The translations under genes and the position numbers were made by a program. Shown in pieces: positions 16,534 through 24,993 of a stretch of 57,393 nucleotides of DNA. The stretch is from Polyangiaceae bacterium (GTDB lineage Bacteria; Myxococcota_A; Polyangia; Polyangiales; Polyangiaceae), in assembly GCA_025937785.1 (NCBI GenBank), contig JAICQQ010000030.1, positions 1-57,393 of the forward strand. Reading direction: 5' to 3'. Every line of letters begins with the position of its first letter. Position 1 is the first letter of the stretch. The notes under the pieces were generated by a model, which had not been told where the DNA came from, did not search any database, and saw only the letters and a program-made list of their open reading frames with translations.

Positions 16534-17768
16534 CGCTCATTGCACAAGTCACAGAGGAGCTGTCGCGTGCGGCAGGCCTCAGAGTTCAGACGGAATGGGC
16601 GCCAGCGATCCGAGCCGTCGTCGAGAAGTACGCAGAGGGCACGGGCTCACAGAGCTTGGACGCGGAGGCTCGCCGGTTCCTGCTGTCCGAGGTCGCACGT
16701 CACGTGACGGTGCCCGAAACGTACTTCTTCCGCAATCTGGCGCAGCTAACGTTCTGCGCGGAGCATGCGGCCGGAGTGCTCAGGCACAGCGGGAGCGCAC
16801 GCATCTGGTGCGCTGGCGCCGCAACGGGCGAGGAACCCTACTCACTCGCGATGCTGCTCTACCGGAGCTTGGGAGCGAAGCTGGGCGCTTCGATCGAGAT
16901 CCGGGCCAGCGATCTGAACCCGGAGGCCATAGAAAAAGCTCAGCACGCGCTGTACACGGCGTGGTCTTTCCGCGGCGCGCCGAGCTGGTGCTTCCGCTTC
17001 TTCACCCCCGAGGCCGAGGCTCGTCTCCGGCTGACGCACCCTGAGGTGCGCACCTTGGTCAGCTTCAGGACCGAGTCCTGTCAGGCCGCCGCGAGCCACG
17101 AGCCCGCTCAGAGCCTGGACGTGATCAGCTTCCGCAACGTCGCCATCTACCTCGAAGAGGCGGCGATTCAGGCGCTCTACATCGAGTTCTCGCGGCTGCT
17201 GAAGCCCGGCGGCCTGCTGGCACTCGGACCGTCGGACCCACGTCCCATCGGCAGCGACTTCGAGCTCTTGGGCCACTACGACCACGCGCCCGTGTTCGTG
17301 AGGACGCAGCGTGAGCCGAGCCTCGCAGCCGCACCAACACGGCCCGCGGCCGCGCCACGCCCCTGCTTTAGAGCCGAGCTCGCGCGGCGGCCGCTCGGCA
17401 CCGCGCCGCGCTCCGAACCACCGCCGGAGCGCGCCGTCGAAGTCGTGCAGGCGCTCGCGGCAGCCGCGCCCTCGGACACTACCGCCCAACGCCTGCTCGG
17501 TCTCGCGCACCTGGAGCGGAACGCAACCGCCGAGGCCGTGGCCGCGCTCAGGCAGGCCGTCTTCCTCGACCCGACCGACGCGCTTTCGCGCTACTTCTAC
17601 GCCCTCGCGCTCCACGAAAACCGGGACACAGCCAGGGCAGCACGTCAACTGGCCACGGTGATCGACGACCTTCAGCTGCGCGCGGCGGATGACATGCTCG
17701 CAGATGGTTCGACCAGCGCGCTCGAACTGCTCCGCAGCGCTCGGTTTCTAAGGACACAATGGCAGTGA
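16530..17768 (+). CDS. cheR: CheR-type MCP methyltransferase with C-terminal TPR region
   Basis: 412 residues. The N-terminal helical part contains VTVPETYFFRN, typical of CheR, then the S-adenosylmethionine-binding segment WCAGAATGEEPYSLA and the DVISFRNVAIYL block. It methylates glutamates on the receptor. After an Ala/Pro linker, about residues 305-400 contain two or three TPR-like units (AQRLLGLAHLERNATAEAVAALRQAVFLDP, continued). CheR-TPR fusions are characteristic of WspC and related alternative-function systems. It overlaps cheW genes on both sides (4 bp and 10 bp). Confidence 0.92.
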   Translation: MTLIAQVTEELSRAAGLRVQTEWAPAIRAVVEKYAEGTGSQSLDAEARRFLLSEVARHVTVPETYFFRNLAQLTFCAEHAAGVLRHSGSARIWCAGAATGEEPYSLAMLLYRSLGAKLGASIEIRASDLNPEAIEKAQHALYTAWSFRGAPSWCFRFFTPEAEARLRLTHPEVRTLVSFRTESCQAAASHEPAQSLDVISFRNVAIYLEEAAIQALYIEFSRLLKPGGLLALGPSDPRPIGSDFELLGHYDHAPVFVRTQREPSLAAAPTRPAAAPRPCFRAELARRPLGTAPRSEPPPERAVEVVQALAAAAPSDTTAQRLLGLAHLERNATAEAVAALRQAVFLDPTDALSRYFYALALHENRDTARAARQLATVIDDLQLRAADDMLADGSTSALELLRSARFLRTQWQ

Positions 17769-18271
17769 CGAACGCGACGGAACGTGCCGAACGCATCCTC
17801 GAGCAGCGGGCGCGAGTCTTGGCCCGTGTGCCCAACGCCAGCGCCCGCCCCGCGGACGTAATCGAGGTCGCCGTTTGCACGGTAGGCAGCGAATCGTTTG
17901 GATTTCCCGTGCATTTGCTGCGCGAGATCGTGCCGTTGCCTTTCGTCACGCGCTTGCCCTTCGCCCCCGAGTGTTTGCTCGGAATTGCCCAGGTACGCGG
18001 CACGCTGCTGAGCATTTTCGACATGGCCAAGCTGAGTCAGGTCAAAGGTACCAGCACCCCCACGCACCTGGTGGTGGTCGAAGCACGCGAGGGCGCCGTT
18101 GGATTCACCGTCGACGAGGTGCTGACTTGCCGCCACGTGTCGCCTTCGGCATTGCAAGACAATGGCATGGGACCCGGCGAACGGCGCGCTGCCCTGGGCC
18201 TCACCCCAGACCTAGTGGTGATCGTGGACGTGCCCGCCCTGCTCAATCTGCCGGAGCTCGTCATCGAATGA
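17759..18271 (+). CDS. cheW: Second CheW-type coupling protein
   Basis: 170 residues. A 35-residue helical leader (ATERAERILEQRARVLARV) precedes the CheW fold: VAVCTVGSESFGFPVHLLREIV, FVTRLPFAPECLLGIAQVRG and the second half from LVVVEAREGAVGFTVDEV. It takes the place of WspD. Two distinct CheW proteins in one operon suggest a mixed receptor array with different affinities for the MCP and CheA. The start overlaps the end of cheR by 10 bp and the stop overlaps the cheA ATG (ATGA), so translation is coupled. Confidence 0.88.
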   Translation: MAVTNATERAERILEQRARVLARVPNASARPADVIEVAVCTVGSESFGFPVHLLREIVPLPFVTRLPFAPECLLGIAQVRGTLLSIFDMAKLSQVKGTSTPTHLVVVEAREGAVGFTVDEVLTCRHVSPSALQDNGMGPGERRAALGLTPDLVVIVDVPALLNLPELVIE

Positions 18272-20394
18272 TCGTGCAAGATCCCGACCTCGCGCGCGTC
18301 GTGCAGGCGGAAACCGGTGAAGCCCTCGACGCCTTACTGGAGCTCAGCGAGAACCTCATGGCTGGCACCACCGCGCTGCCCGAGTTCGTGCGCACGGCAT
18401 TCCGCATTTTCCACAACGTCAAGGGCGCCTTGCGCCTGGCGGGCTACTCCGCTCCGGAACGGCTCGCGCACGCGGTCGAGGATCGACTGGCAGAGCTGCG
18501 AGCCTCGGGCGACCCGCCTTCGGACGAGTTCCTCGACGCCATCGAGCAGGCGCTCAGCACCTGCTTGAAAGCGGTAGAAGCCGGGGGGAGCCACCCGGAC
18601 CTGGATCAGATGCTCGTGCGCATCGGCGGGCTCGGCGACAGAGCAGCGCCTGTGCCGGCCCCGGTCACTGGCGAGCGTACCAGCAACGGGTCGGCGGGGC
18701 CTTCACTTGCACCGGTCGTCGATACGGCGTCCGCCGTCGCGAGGGTCAAGGTGTTGCGAATCGACGCCTCGCGGCTCGACCGGCTGATGGAGCTCGGCAG
18801 CGAGTACTTGGCACAGCATGGGCGCCAGCGCCGGCAGCGCGCCGCACTCCGTGAGTTCGCCGATCGACTGGCCGCGCTCACGAAGCGGGATCCGCGCCTC
18901 AAGAGCACACTCTTGCCGCTGGTTCAGGATTTCGAAGCATTCGTGCGCGGCGAGGAACAGGACGTGCGGCGCGTCGGCCAGCTCACCGCCGACTTCGATG
19001 GCGCGATGCGGGGCGTTCGCATGCAGCCTTTGTCCGTGATCGTACCGCAGCTTCGGCGTGTGGTCTCGGAAGCGTCGCGCGAGCTCGGCAAGTCCGCGCA
19101 TCTTTCGCTGGATTGCGGCGAGGTGGAGATCGATCGCCAGGTCCTGGACGCGTTGCGCGAACCCTTGATGCATCTGCTGCGGAACGCCGTCGACCACGGT
19201 ATAGAAGCTGACTCGGTGCGGGTCGCGCGCGGGAAACCCGTCCGCGGCGAAATCCGAGTCAGCGCGAGGCTCAAGGGCGTCAACGTAGAAATCGAAGTGA
19301 GCGACGACGGCGGCGGCGTCGACCTCGAGAAAGTCCGCGCTCGCGCCGTAGAACTGGGGTTCCTGAGCGCCGACGGGGCGGAAGACACCGCGCGTCTGCT
19401 CGACGCGGCGCTGTTCGCGCCCGGGTTCTCTACGGCGACAGCCGTCACGACCGTCAGCGGGCGCGGCGTCGGGCTCGATGTCGTGCGCGCGCGCGTCGCC
19501 GAGTTGGGCGGGCAAGTGTACACGTCGCTGGGCCATGGTCAGAGCGGCGCCTCGTTCACGCTAACGGTCCCGGCGAGCGTCGTTTCGCTCCGCGGCCTGT
19601 CGGTGCGCGCGGGCGGCGCGACCTTCGTGCTGCCGAGCGCCCAAGTCGAACGCACGTTGCGTATCCGCGGTGGTGAGCTGGGCAGCGCCGAAGGCGTGAC
19701 CGTCGTCCGCACACCGGAGGGGGATCCGCTCCGGCTGCGCTGGTTGTCGAGCGCCATGGGACTCGAGCACGCCGATGACCCGGCATTCCTTCAGGTCGTG
19801 GTGGTCACCGAGGGAGCGCAGCGCCTGGGCCTCGTGGTCGACGAAGTGCAGGGAGACACTAGCTTCGTGATCAAGCGCTTGCCCTGGAACATACGCCGCG
19901 CGCAGGGAGTGATCGGCGCCACGCACCAGGGCGACGCCGCGCTGGCGTTGGTCGTCGATCCCACCCACTTGTTCCGCACTCAGCACACGGCGACGCGCGA
20001 GCACCGGGTGAAGCTCGGCGTGCACCAGGAGCGGCCACGCGTCCTCGTGGCAGACGATTCGCTCACGAGCCGCACGCTCGAGCGCAACATCCTCGCCAGC
20101 GCAGGCTACGAGGTGCAGGTCGTCGAAGACGGCGTGAGCGCCCTCGAGGCCCTGGAACAACAGGCGTTCGACCTACTCGTCAGCGACGTGCAAATGCCGA
20201 GAATGGACGGATTCGAGCTGACTCGAAGGGTGCGCTCGAATCCGCGCCTGTCCAAGTTGCCGATCATACTGGTCACGAGTCTCGACCGACCCGAAGACGT
20301 CGCCGAGGGCGCTCGGGTCGGAGCGGACGAGTACATCGTCAAGGGCCAGTTCGACCAGGAGACCTTGCTGAAGGCGGTGAGCCGACTGTTATGA
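18268..20394 (+). CDS. cheA: Hybrid CheA histidine kinase with C-terminal receiver
   Basis: 708 residues. Domain order: Hpt (phosphorylated His49 in FHNVKGALRLAG), linker, P3 dimerisation helices, HATPase core with LLRNAVDHGIE, SDDGGGVD and GRGVGLD, CheW-like P5 regulatory domain (about 435-575), and a receiver (about 590-708) with phosphoacceptor Asp640 in SDVQMPRMDG. No P2 domain for CheY/CheB docking is apparent. This is the WspE architecture. The ATG at 18268 overlaps the cheW stop; a longer open frame upstream overlaps cheW and can be ignored. The kinase should phosphorylate CheB, the operon's lone receiver, or its own receiver. Confidence 0.95.
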   Translation: MIVQDPDLARVVQAETGEALDALLELSENLMAGTTALPEFVRTAFRIFHNVKGALRLAGYSAPERLAHAVEDRLAELRASGDPPSDEFLDAIEQALSTCLKAVEAGGSHPDLDQMLVRIGGLGDRAAPVPAPVTGERTSNGSAGPSLAPVVDTASAVARVKVLRIDASRLDRLMELGSEYLAQHGRQRRQRAALREFADRLAALTKRDPRLKSTLLPLVQDFEAFVRGEEQDVRRVGQLTADFDGAMRGVRMQPLSVIVPQLRRVVSEASRELGKSAHLSLDCGEVEIDRQVLDALREPLMHLLRNAVDHGIEADSVRVARGKPVRGEIRVSARLKGVNVEIEVSDDGGGVDLEKVRARAVELGFLSADGAEDTARLLDAALFAPGFSTATAVTTVSGRGVGLDVVRARVAELGGQVYTSLGHGQSGASFTLTVPASVVSLRGLSVRAGGATFVLPSAQVERTLRIRGGELGSAEGVTVVRTPEGDPLRLRWLSSAMGLEHADDPAFLQVVVVTEGAQRLGLVVDEVQGDTSFVIKRLPWNIRRAQGVIGATHQGDAALALVVDPTHLFRTQHTATREHRVKLGVHQERPRVLVADDSLTSRTLERNILASAGYEVQVVEDGVSALEALEQQAFDLLVSDVQMPRMDGFELTRRVRSNPRLSKLPIILVTSLDRPEDVAEGARVGADEYIVKGQFDQETLLKAVSRLL

Positions 20395-21434
20395 AGACGC
20401 GTGTCGTGTTGGTCGACGACTCGGCGAGCGCGCTCGCCGCGCTACGCCAGATGTTGGAGCGTAGCGGCGCGTTCGACATCGTGGGGGAAGCACGCACCGG
20501 CCAGGGGGCGCTCGAACTGGTCGAGGCGACACGCCCCGACCTGGTGACGATGGATGTCTACCTGGACGGTCAGGATGGAGTCCAGGCCGCTCGCGCGATC
20601 TTGGAGCGCGTTCCCTCGCGCGTCGTGCTCGTGACCGCACTCGACCCGGGCCGCGCAGATCTCGCCCGGCGCGCGCTGGTTGCCGGCGCACTCGACGTGC
20701 TGCGCAAGCCTGACACTACCTCCGAGCACGAGCGGCGCCGGTTCCTGGCGGCGCTCACTGCGCTGGCGCAAGTTGGCTTGGTGGGTACGACGCGCAGGCC
20801 CCTGCCGAGCAGCTCTCCGCCCAGCTCACGTGCGACGCCGGGGCTGCCGAACGCGCTCGTCGCCTTCGGCGCGTCCACGGGGGGGCCGGCGGTACTCGCG
20901 CGGCTGCTCGCGGCGCTGCCCCGGCCATTCGCCGCGCCGGTCGTGGTCGTGCAGCACATGGCTGCCGCGTACACTCCCGGCTTCGCCGAGTGGCTCGTCG
21001 CCGCTGGCCACCCAGTCGTGCTCGTGGAGCGATCACTGCGGCCCGAGGCCGGCGTCGTCTATGTCGCGGCCGGCGGCACGCACCTGCAACTCGACGCTGC
21101 AGGCACGCTGGTGCCCAAGCTCGGGGCTCCCAGGAACTTCCAGCTCCCCTCCGTCGACGAACTGTTCGAAAGCCTCGCGCGCGTGTGCCCGCGACAGACG
21201 TTCGCGGCGCTGCTCACGGGCATGGGCGATGACGGCGCGAAGGGTCTGCAGCTGCTCGCCGGCGCCGGAGCCACGACCGTGGTGCAGAGCCTGGCGACGT
21301 GCGTGGTGCCGGGCATGCCCGCGGCAGGCCTGAAGTACGGAGGCTCACGCCTCGAGCTCGGACCTGAAGAAATCGCGCAAGCCGCGTCGCGCTTCGTCAC
21401 AGCCACCCTCACCACGGCGGAGCCGAAAGTATGA
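20391..21434 (+). CDS. cheB: CheB-type MCP methylesterase response regulator
   Basis: 347 residues. Receiver with phosphoacceptor Asp55 (TMDVYLDGQDG), a Pro/Ser linker, then the CheB esterase domain with catalytic triad Ser162 (GASTGGP), His189 (VQHM) and Asp281 (GMGDDGA). It removes methyl groups from, or deamidates, receptor residues and provides adaptation, like WspF. The usual QDEATSVV region reads QSLATCVV, a mild change near the substrate groove. Its start overlaps the cheA stop, and its stop overlaps the start of the next gene by 4 bp. Confidence 0.94.
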   Translation: MKTRVVLVDDSASALAALRQMLERSGAFDIVGEARTGQGALELVEATRPDLVTMDVYLDGQDGVQAARAILERVPSRVVLVTALDPGRADLARRALVAGALDVLRKPDTTSEHERRRFLAALTALAQVGLVGTTRRPLPSSSPPSSRATPGLPNALVAFGASTGGPAVLARLLAALPRPFAAPVVVVQHMAAAYTPGFAEWLVAAGHPVVLVERSLRPEAGVVYVAAGGTHLQLDAAGTLVPKLGAPRNFQLPSVDELFESLARVCPRQTFAALLTGMGDDGAKGLQLLAGAGATTVVQSLATCVVPGMPAAGLKYGGSRLELGPEEIAQAASRFVTATLTTAEPKV

Positions 21435-22231
21435 ACTCGCGGATCTCCTATCCTCCCACCGCGGCATTGGTGCTCGCGCTCGGCTCCAGCGGCAGCCCCG
21501 CTGGCGCGGCAGAGCCAGCAGCGCACGAGGCCCCGTTGCGGCCGCTGAGCACCGACCGACCTGACGTGACCGAAAGCCCCAATACCGTCGACGCGGGTCA
21601 TTTCCAAATCGAGGCGGAGCTCGCGCGCGTGACGCGTGATGCGGATCTCACCGGCTATGGCTTCGGTCACACCAACCTCAAGCTCGGGCTTACGCAGTTT
21701 TGGGACGTCCAGGTCGTCGTCGAGAGCGTGGTCGGGGTGGAAGGCAGCGAGGGTTACGACTGGGGCTTCGGAGACGTCACGTTGCGCACCAAGCTGAACC
21801 TCTTCGGCAATGACGCTGGGCCGGCGCTGGCGCTGATGCCTTGGACCAAGTTTCCGACCGCTGGGTCGCGCGGCAACGAGCAGTTCGAGGGCGGGTTGAT
21901 GCTCCCGTTCGGCGCCGATCTGCCGTGGGACTTCGAAGCTGGTTTGATGGTCGAAGGCGACTGGATGGCGAATGAGGCCGGCGACGACCACCACTGGGAA
22001 CTCCTCACGAGCGCGACGCTGGGTCACACGCTGGTCGGTCCGCTGAGCGCATTCGCCGAGGGCTTCGGCGCCTACTCGACCGAGCCACACGCGACTTACG
22101 CGCTATCTGTCGATTTCGGCTTCACGTACGACATCGACGGCTGGCTGCAACCGGATGCCGGCGTCGCCATCGGCTTGACCGACGCCGCCGAGGACTGTTC
22201 GGCGTTCGCGGGTCTCTCAATGAAGTTGTAG
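21431..22231 (+). CDS. Predicted outer-membrane beta-barrel protein in the chemosensory operon
   Basis: 266 residues with an N-terminal signal peptide (hydrophobic run to about residue 26, AGAAEP). The opening STDRPDVTESPNTVDAGHFQIE and the alternating strands with aromatic girdles (YGFGHTNLKLGLTQFWDVQVVV; FGDVTLRTKLNLFG; ending in a Leu) match the MetA/phenol-degradation-type transporter barrel (PF13557-like). The ATG overlaps the cheB stop as ATGA, so it is made together with the signalling proteins. No such gene belongs to the known wsp operons. It could carry a signal molecule to the MCP or report envelope state; both are guesses. Confidence 0.82.
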   Translation: MNSRISYPPTAALVLALGSSGSPAGAAEPAAHEAPLRPLSTDRPDVTESPNTVDAGHFQIEAELARVTRDADLTGYGFGHTNLKLGLTQFWDVQVVVESVVGVEGSEGYDWGFGDVTLRTKLNLFGNDAGPALALMPWTKFPTAGSRGNEQFEGGLMLPFGADLPWDFEAGLMVEGDWMANEAGDDHHWELLTSATLGHTLVGPLSAFAEGFGAYSTEPHATYALSVDFGFTYDIDGWLQPDAGVAIGLTDAAEDCSAFAGLSMKL

Positions 22232-22265
22232 GACCCTCGACCGGGGTCAGGGAAGGAACGAAGTA

Positions 22266-23909
22266 ATGCTCAAGAACCTCAACATCGGGACCCGCCTGGT
22301 GGTTTCGTACCTGGTCATGGCACTTTTGGTGTGCGCGACGGGGCTCACGGGAATTCACTACGTCAGCTCCGTAGGCGAAGAAGGCGTCCGCGTGGGCGAG
22401 GAGCAAGCTCCTCTCACCGACGCCGCCATGGAGATCAAGTTGGCGTCGGCCGAAGCACACCTCAAGTTCGAGGAGATCATGGGTGGCGACGAAGGCGAAG
22501 ACGTCAACCAAGTCTATGCCTATCTCGACCGAGCCATCTGGTACTGCGACGCAGTGCTGAACGGCGGCAGCAACGCCAACCAGAGGTTCACCGCCGCGAA
22601 GGATCCCGAAGTTCGTGATCGCTTCGCGCGTGTGCGCGAGATGATCCAGCATTTCAAGCGCCTCGCGCAAAAGCGCTACTCGATGCGCACCAACGATGTC
22701 GGTGTCGGAAGCAAGGCGGACATCGAGTTCGACAAAGCGTTCGACGACCTGGTCGCCATGGCGGACCGCGCCGAAGAGCTCGTGCACCGCGACATGGCGC
22801 ACGGAGTCGCCGATCTGCGCATGAATAGCCGCCGCGCCGAGCTCAGCATGGCGCTCGCGATGTTGGTCGGACTCACGGCAGCAATTCTGGGCGGGGTGCT
22901 GATGGCGCGCGCGATCACCCGCCCGATCGTTCAGCTTGCCGATTTGGCCGAACGCATGGCGAAGGGCGACTTGACGGCGGCCGGCGCCGACGTCGGCGCC
23001 GAGGGCAGGAACGAAGTCGCGAACCTCCAGCGCTCGTTCCAGCGCATGGCGGGTCGGCTGCAGGTGATGGTGGGTCAGTTGAAGACCGGGATCACCCGCC
23101 TTTCGACCAGCACCGCCGAGATCGCCGGAACCGCCAAGGAGACGGCGGCAGCCGCCGCTCAACAATCCGTGACGGTGACCGAAGTGAGCACCACCATGGA
23201 CGAAATCCAAGCCACCAGCCAAACGGCGGCGAAGAACGCGCAGGAAGTGGTGGCGTCGGCCGAACGCGTGGTCTCGTCGAGCGTCGACGGCTTGAAGGCA
23301 GTGGACCGCGCCAACGTGATCATGACGTCCATCGAAGAGCGCGTGCGCGAAATCGCCGAGCGTATTTTGCAGCTCTCCGAGCAAAACAAGCAGATCGGAG
23401 AAATCGTCGAGACCGTCAACGACCTTTCGGAGCAATCGAACCTGCTCGCGGTCAATGCGGGTATCGAGGCTGCGAAAGCCGGCGAGCAGGGGCGAGGCTT
23501 CGCCGTAGTCGCCGCGGAAGTACGCACGCTCGCCGAACAGAGCAAGCGCGCCACGCAACAGATCCGCGGCATCCTCGGGGACATCCAGAAGGCGACTCAA
23601 ACCGCCGTGATGTCCACCGAGGAAGGCACGAAACGCGCGAAGGATGGCATGGCTGCCATCAAGTCGGTCCGTGAGACCATCATGGACCTGGCCAAGACCC
23701 TCGAAGACAGCGCGGATCGCGTACGCCAGATCGCGGGCACCGCTTCGCAGCAGGCCTCCGGCATCCAGCAGATCTCCCAAGCCGTGGGCGCACTCGCGCT
23801 CGCCGGCAAAGAGAACGCCGCTGGTGCCGGCAACCTCGAACGCGCCGCCAGCGATATTCGCGCGCTCTCCGAGACGCTGCGCGAAACGACGACCGAGTAC
23901 CGCCTGTAG
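22266..23909 (+). CDS. Methyl-accepting chemotaxis protein
   Basis: 547 residues. TM1 about 11-30, a periplasmic helical sensor about 31-193, TM2 about 194-215, HAMP from 216, then the coiled-coil signalling domain. The hairpin tip reads EQSNLLAVNAGIEAAKAGEQGR, with Val and Gly at positions that are usually Leu and Ala. No CheR-docking pentapeptide ends the protein. It corresponds to WspA. The 34-bp gap after the barrel gene contains a GGAAGGAAC site. The sensor domain, rich in acidic residues with His65 and His129, is an undefined helical-bundle type. Confidence 0.93.
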   Translation: MLKNLNIGTRLVVSYLVMALLVCATGLTGIHYVSSVGEEGVRVGEEQAPLTDAAMEIKLASAEAHLKFEEIMGGDEGEDVNQVYAYLDRAIWYCDAVLNGGSNANQRFTAAKDPEVRDRFARVREMIQHFKRLAQKRYSMRTNDVGVGSKADIEFDKAFDDLVAMADRAEELVHRDMAHGVADLRMNSRRAELSMALAMLVGLTAAILGGVLMARAITRPIVQLADLAERMAKGDLTAAGADVGAEGRNEVANLQRSFQRMAGRLQVMVGQLKTGITRLSTSTAEIAGTAKETAAAAAQQSVTVTEVSTTMDEIQATSQTAAKNAQEVVASAERVVSSSVDGLKAVDRANVIMTSIEERVREIAERILQLSEQNKQIGEIVETVNDLSEQSNLLAVNAGIEAAKAGEQGRGFAVVAAEVRTLAEQSKRATQQIRGILGDIQKATQTAVMSTEEGTKRAKDGMAAIKSVRETIMDLAKTLEDSADRVRQIAGTASQQASGIQQISQAVGALALAGKENAAGAGNLERAASDIRALSETLRETTTEYRL

Positions 23910-23915
23910 GCTCCC

Positions 23916-24299
23916 CTACTCCGGGGTGCCGCAGAGCGCCCACAGGTACAGCTCCTGCTTCTGGGCGTTGCTCAGCGTGAGGCCCGAACCTGGGGGCGGC
24001 ATGTCGCCTTCGAAGACCTCCTCGGCACCGTCCTCGGCGTTGGCTTGCGCGCTCTGGTAGTCGTCCCAGTTGATCCTGGAAGGTGCTCCATTGCGATCTT
24101 CACCGCTCAGCCCCGTACTATGACAGTTGGTGCAAACGTCGCTGAAGGCGCTCACCTCGTCGAACGTCGGAACCGTTTCGGAGCAGTCCACCTCAGGCAG
24201 GTCTTTCGGATCTTCGTCCTGGTTATCGTCCTCACTGCCACAGGCGGCCAGAGCCGCGGCCAGAAGTAGGCACGTCACCCATCGCATCGAGCGCTGCAT
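23916..24299 (-). CDS. Cytochrome c-like lipoprotein
   Basis: 127 residues from the ATG at 24299, chosen because GGAGGTG stands 5 bp upstream and because the hydrophobic run with lipobox LAAC follows at once; the open frame extends further but without such a signal. An Asp/Glu linker follows. The heme-binding motif is CTNCH, and a GDMPPPGSG loop could supply the distal Met. One heme is predicted, on the periplasmic or outer surface. The domain is short (about 90 residues) and resembles the c-type domains found in many myxobacterial lipoproteins. It converges on the MCP gene with 6 bp between the stops. Confidence 0.82.
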   Translation of the reverse strand: MQRSMRWVTCLLLAAALAACGSEDDNQDEDPKDLPEVDCSETVPTFDEVSAFSDVCTNCHSTGLSGEDRNGAPSRINWDDYQSAQANAEDGAEEVFEGDMPPPGSGLTLSNAQKQELYLWALCGTPE

Positions 24300-24485
24300 T
24301 CGTTCACCTCCGTAAGGGCCCCGAATTCGGTGGCCAACTGGGCCACGATACCGATTTTCGTGACCTGCTGCACCAACACTTCGCTCACTTTCATACAAGA
24401 CAGCAAGAAAGGACGGCCGGCTCACCACTTCGTGACATTTCTGCCCGAAGCGGACCGCACGTGACGCCGCCGCAGCAAGTTGCGT

Positions 24486-24971
24486 TCAATAGCGGTAGTT
24501 CGCGTACTTGCAGTTGCCGGGACAGCGCTTGCCATTCGGGTAGCTGTCGCTGAAGGTCACACGCTCACTTTCGTGCAAGAGCGCCTCACCGTCCCCGTCC
24601 TCGACGATGAGCTCGAACTTCATCCCGTCACCCACGCGCGTGTCCTCGGCGAAGACCGCCTGAATCAAAGAACCGTCGTCCTGTAGGCAAACCGAAAGTC
24701 GCCAATCCGCTTCGACGGCTTCGACGGCTTCGCACGACGAAGCTCCCGCTGGCCAGGGAACTTCGGCGCACAGCTCGTCCAAACACGCGCGCGCCCGCGC
24801 TGGCGCAACGGGAAAGATGCCGACCACCTTGACCGAGATACCCGACGTGCAGCCGGCATCGGTGCAGGCCTCCCGCAAGCACGCGGGGGTCCACACCGGT
24901 GCACTCAGCGCAAGTGTGACCCCGAGACGCCAAGAGCGAATGGCTTGCGGCGTTCGCATTCGCATTCGCAT
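24486..24971 (-). CDS. Secreted Cys-rich protein of unknown function
   Basis: 161 residues. The N-terminus is MRMRMRTP..., then a hydrophobic segment ending near PAC, which may be a weak lipobox or a Sec signal. The mature part has about ten Cys (ACTDAGC, ACLDEL, CEAVEA and the C-terminal CPGNC) and reads as a small disulfide domain. The start lies in a hexamer repeat that supplies three in-frame ATGs (24971, 24965 and 24959), so several starts are possible. No family recognised. It precedes a short gap to the DUF924 gene, transcribed the same way. Confidence 0.65.
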   Translation of the reverse strand: MRMRMRTPQAIRSWRLGVTLALSAPVWTPACLREACTDAGCTSGISVKVVGIFPVAPARARACLDELCAEVPWPAGASSCEAVEAVEADWRLSVCLQDDGSLIQAVFAEDTRVGDGMKFELIVEDGDGEALLHESERVTFSDSYPNGKRCPGNCKYANYRY

Positions 24972-24972
24972 T
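24955..24972. repeat. Hexamer repeat (CGCATT)3 at a translation start
   Basis: Three perfect CGCATT units in tandem, flanked by degenerate CGCGTT copies. On the minus strand the units encode the Met-Arg repeats at the start of the secreted Cys-rich gene. Changes in copy number would alter the protein only by two residues per unit and would not shift the frame. Confidence 0.8.
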
Positions 24973-24993
24973 CGCGTTCTCGCCTCGTGCTCG

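Noticed and set aside
22122..23780. 552-residue open frame antisense to the MCP gene
   Set aside because: Its composition is that of a shadow of the high-GC coding strand (His, Arg, Gly and Asp rich), with no family features, and the MCP on the other strand is beyond doubt.
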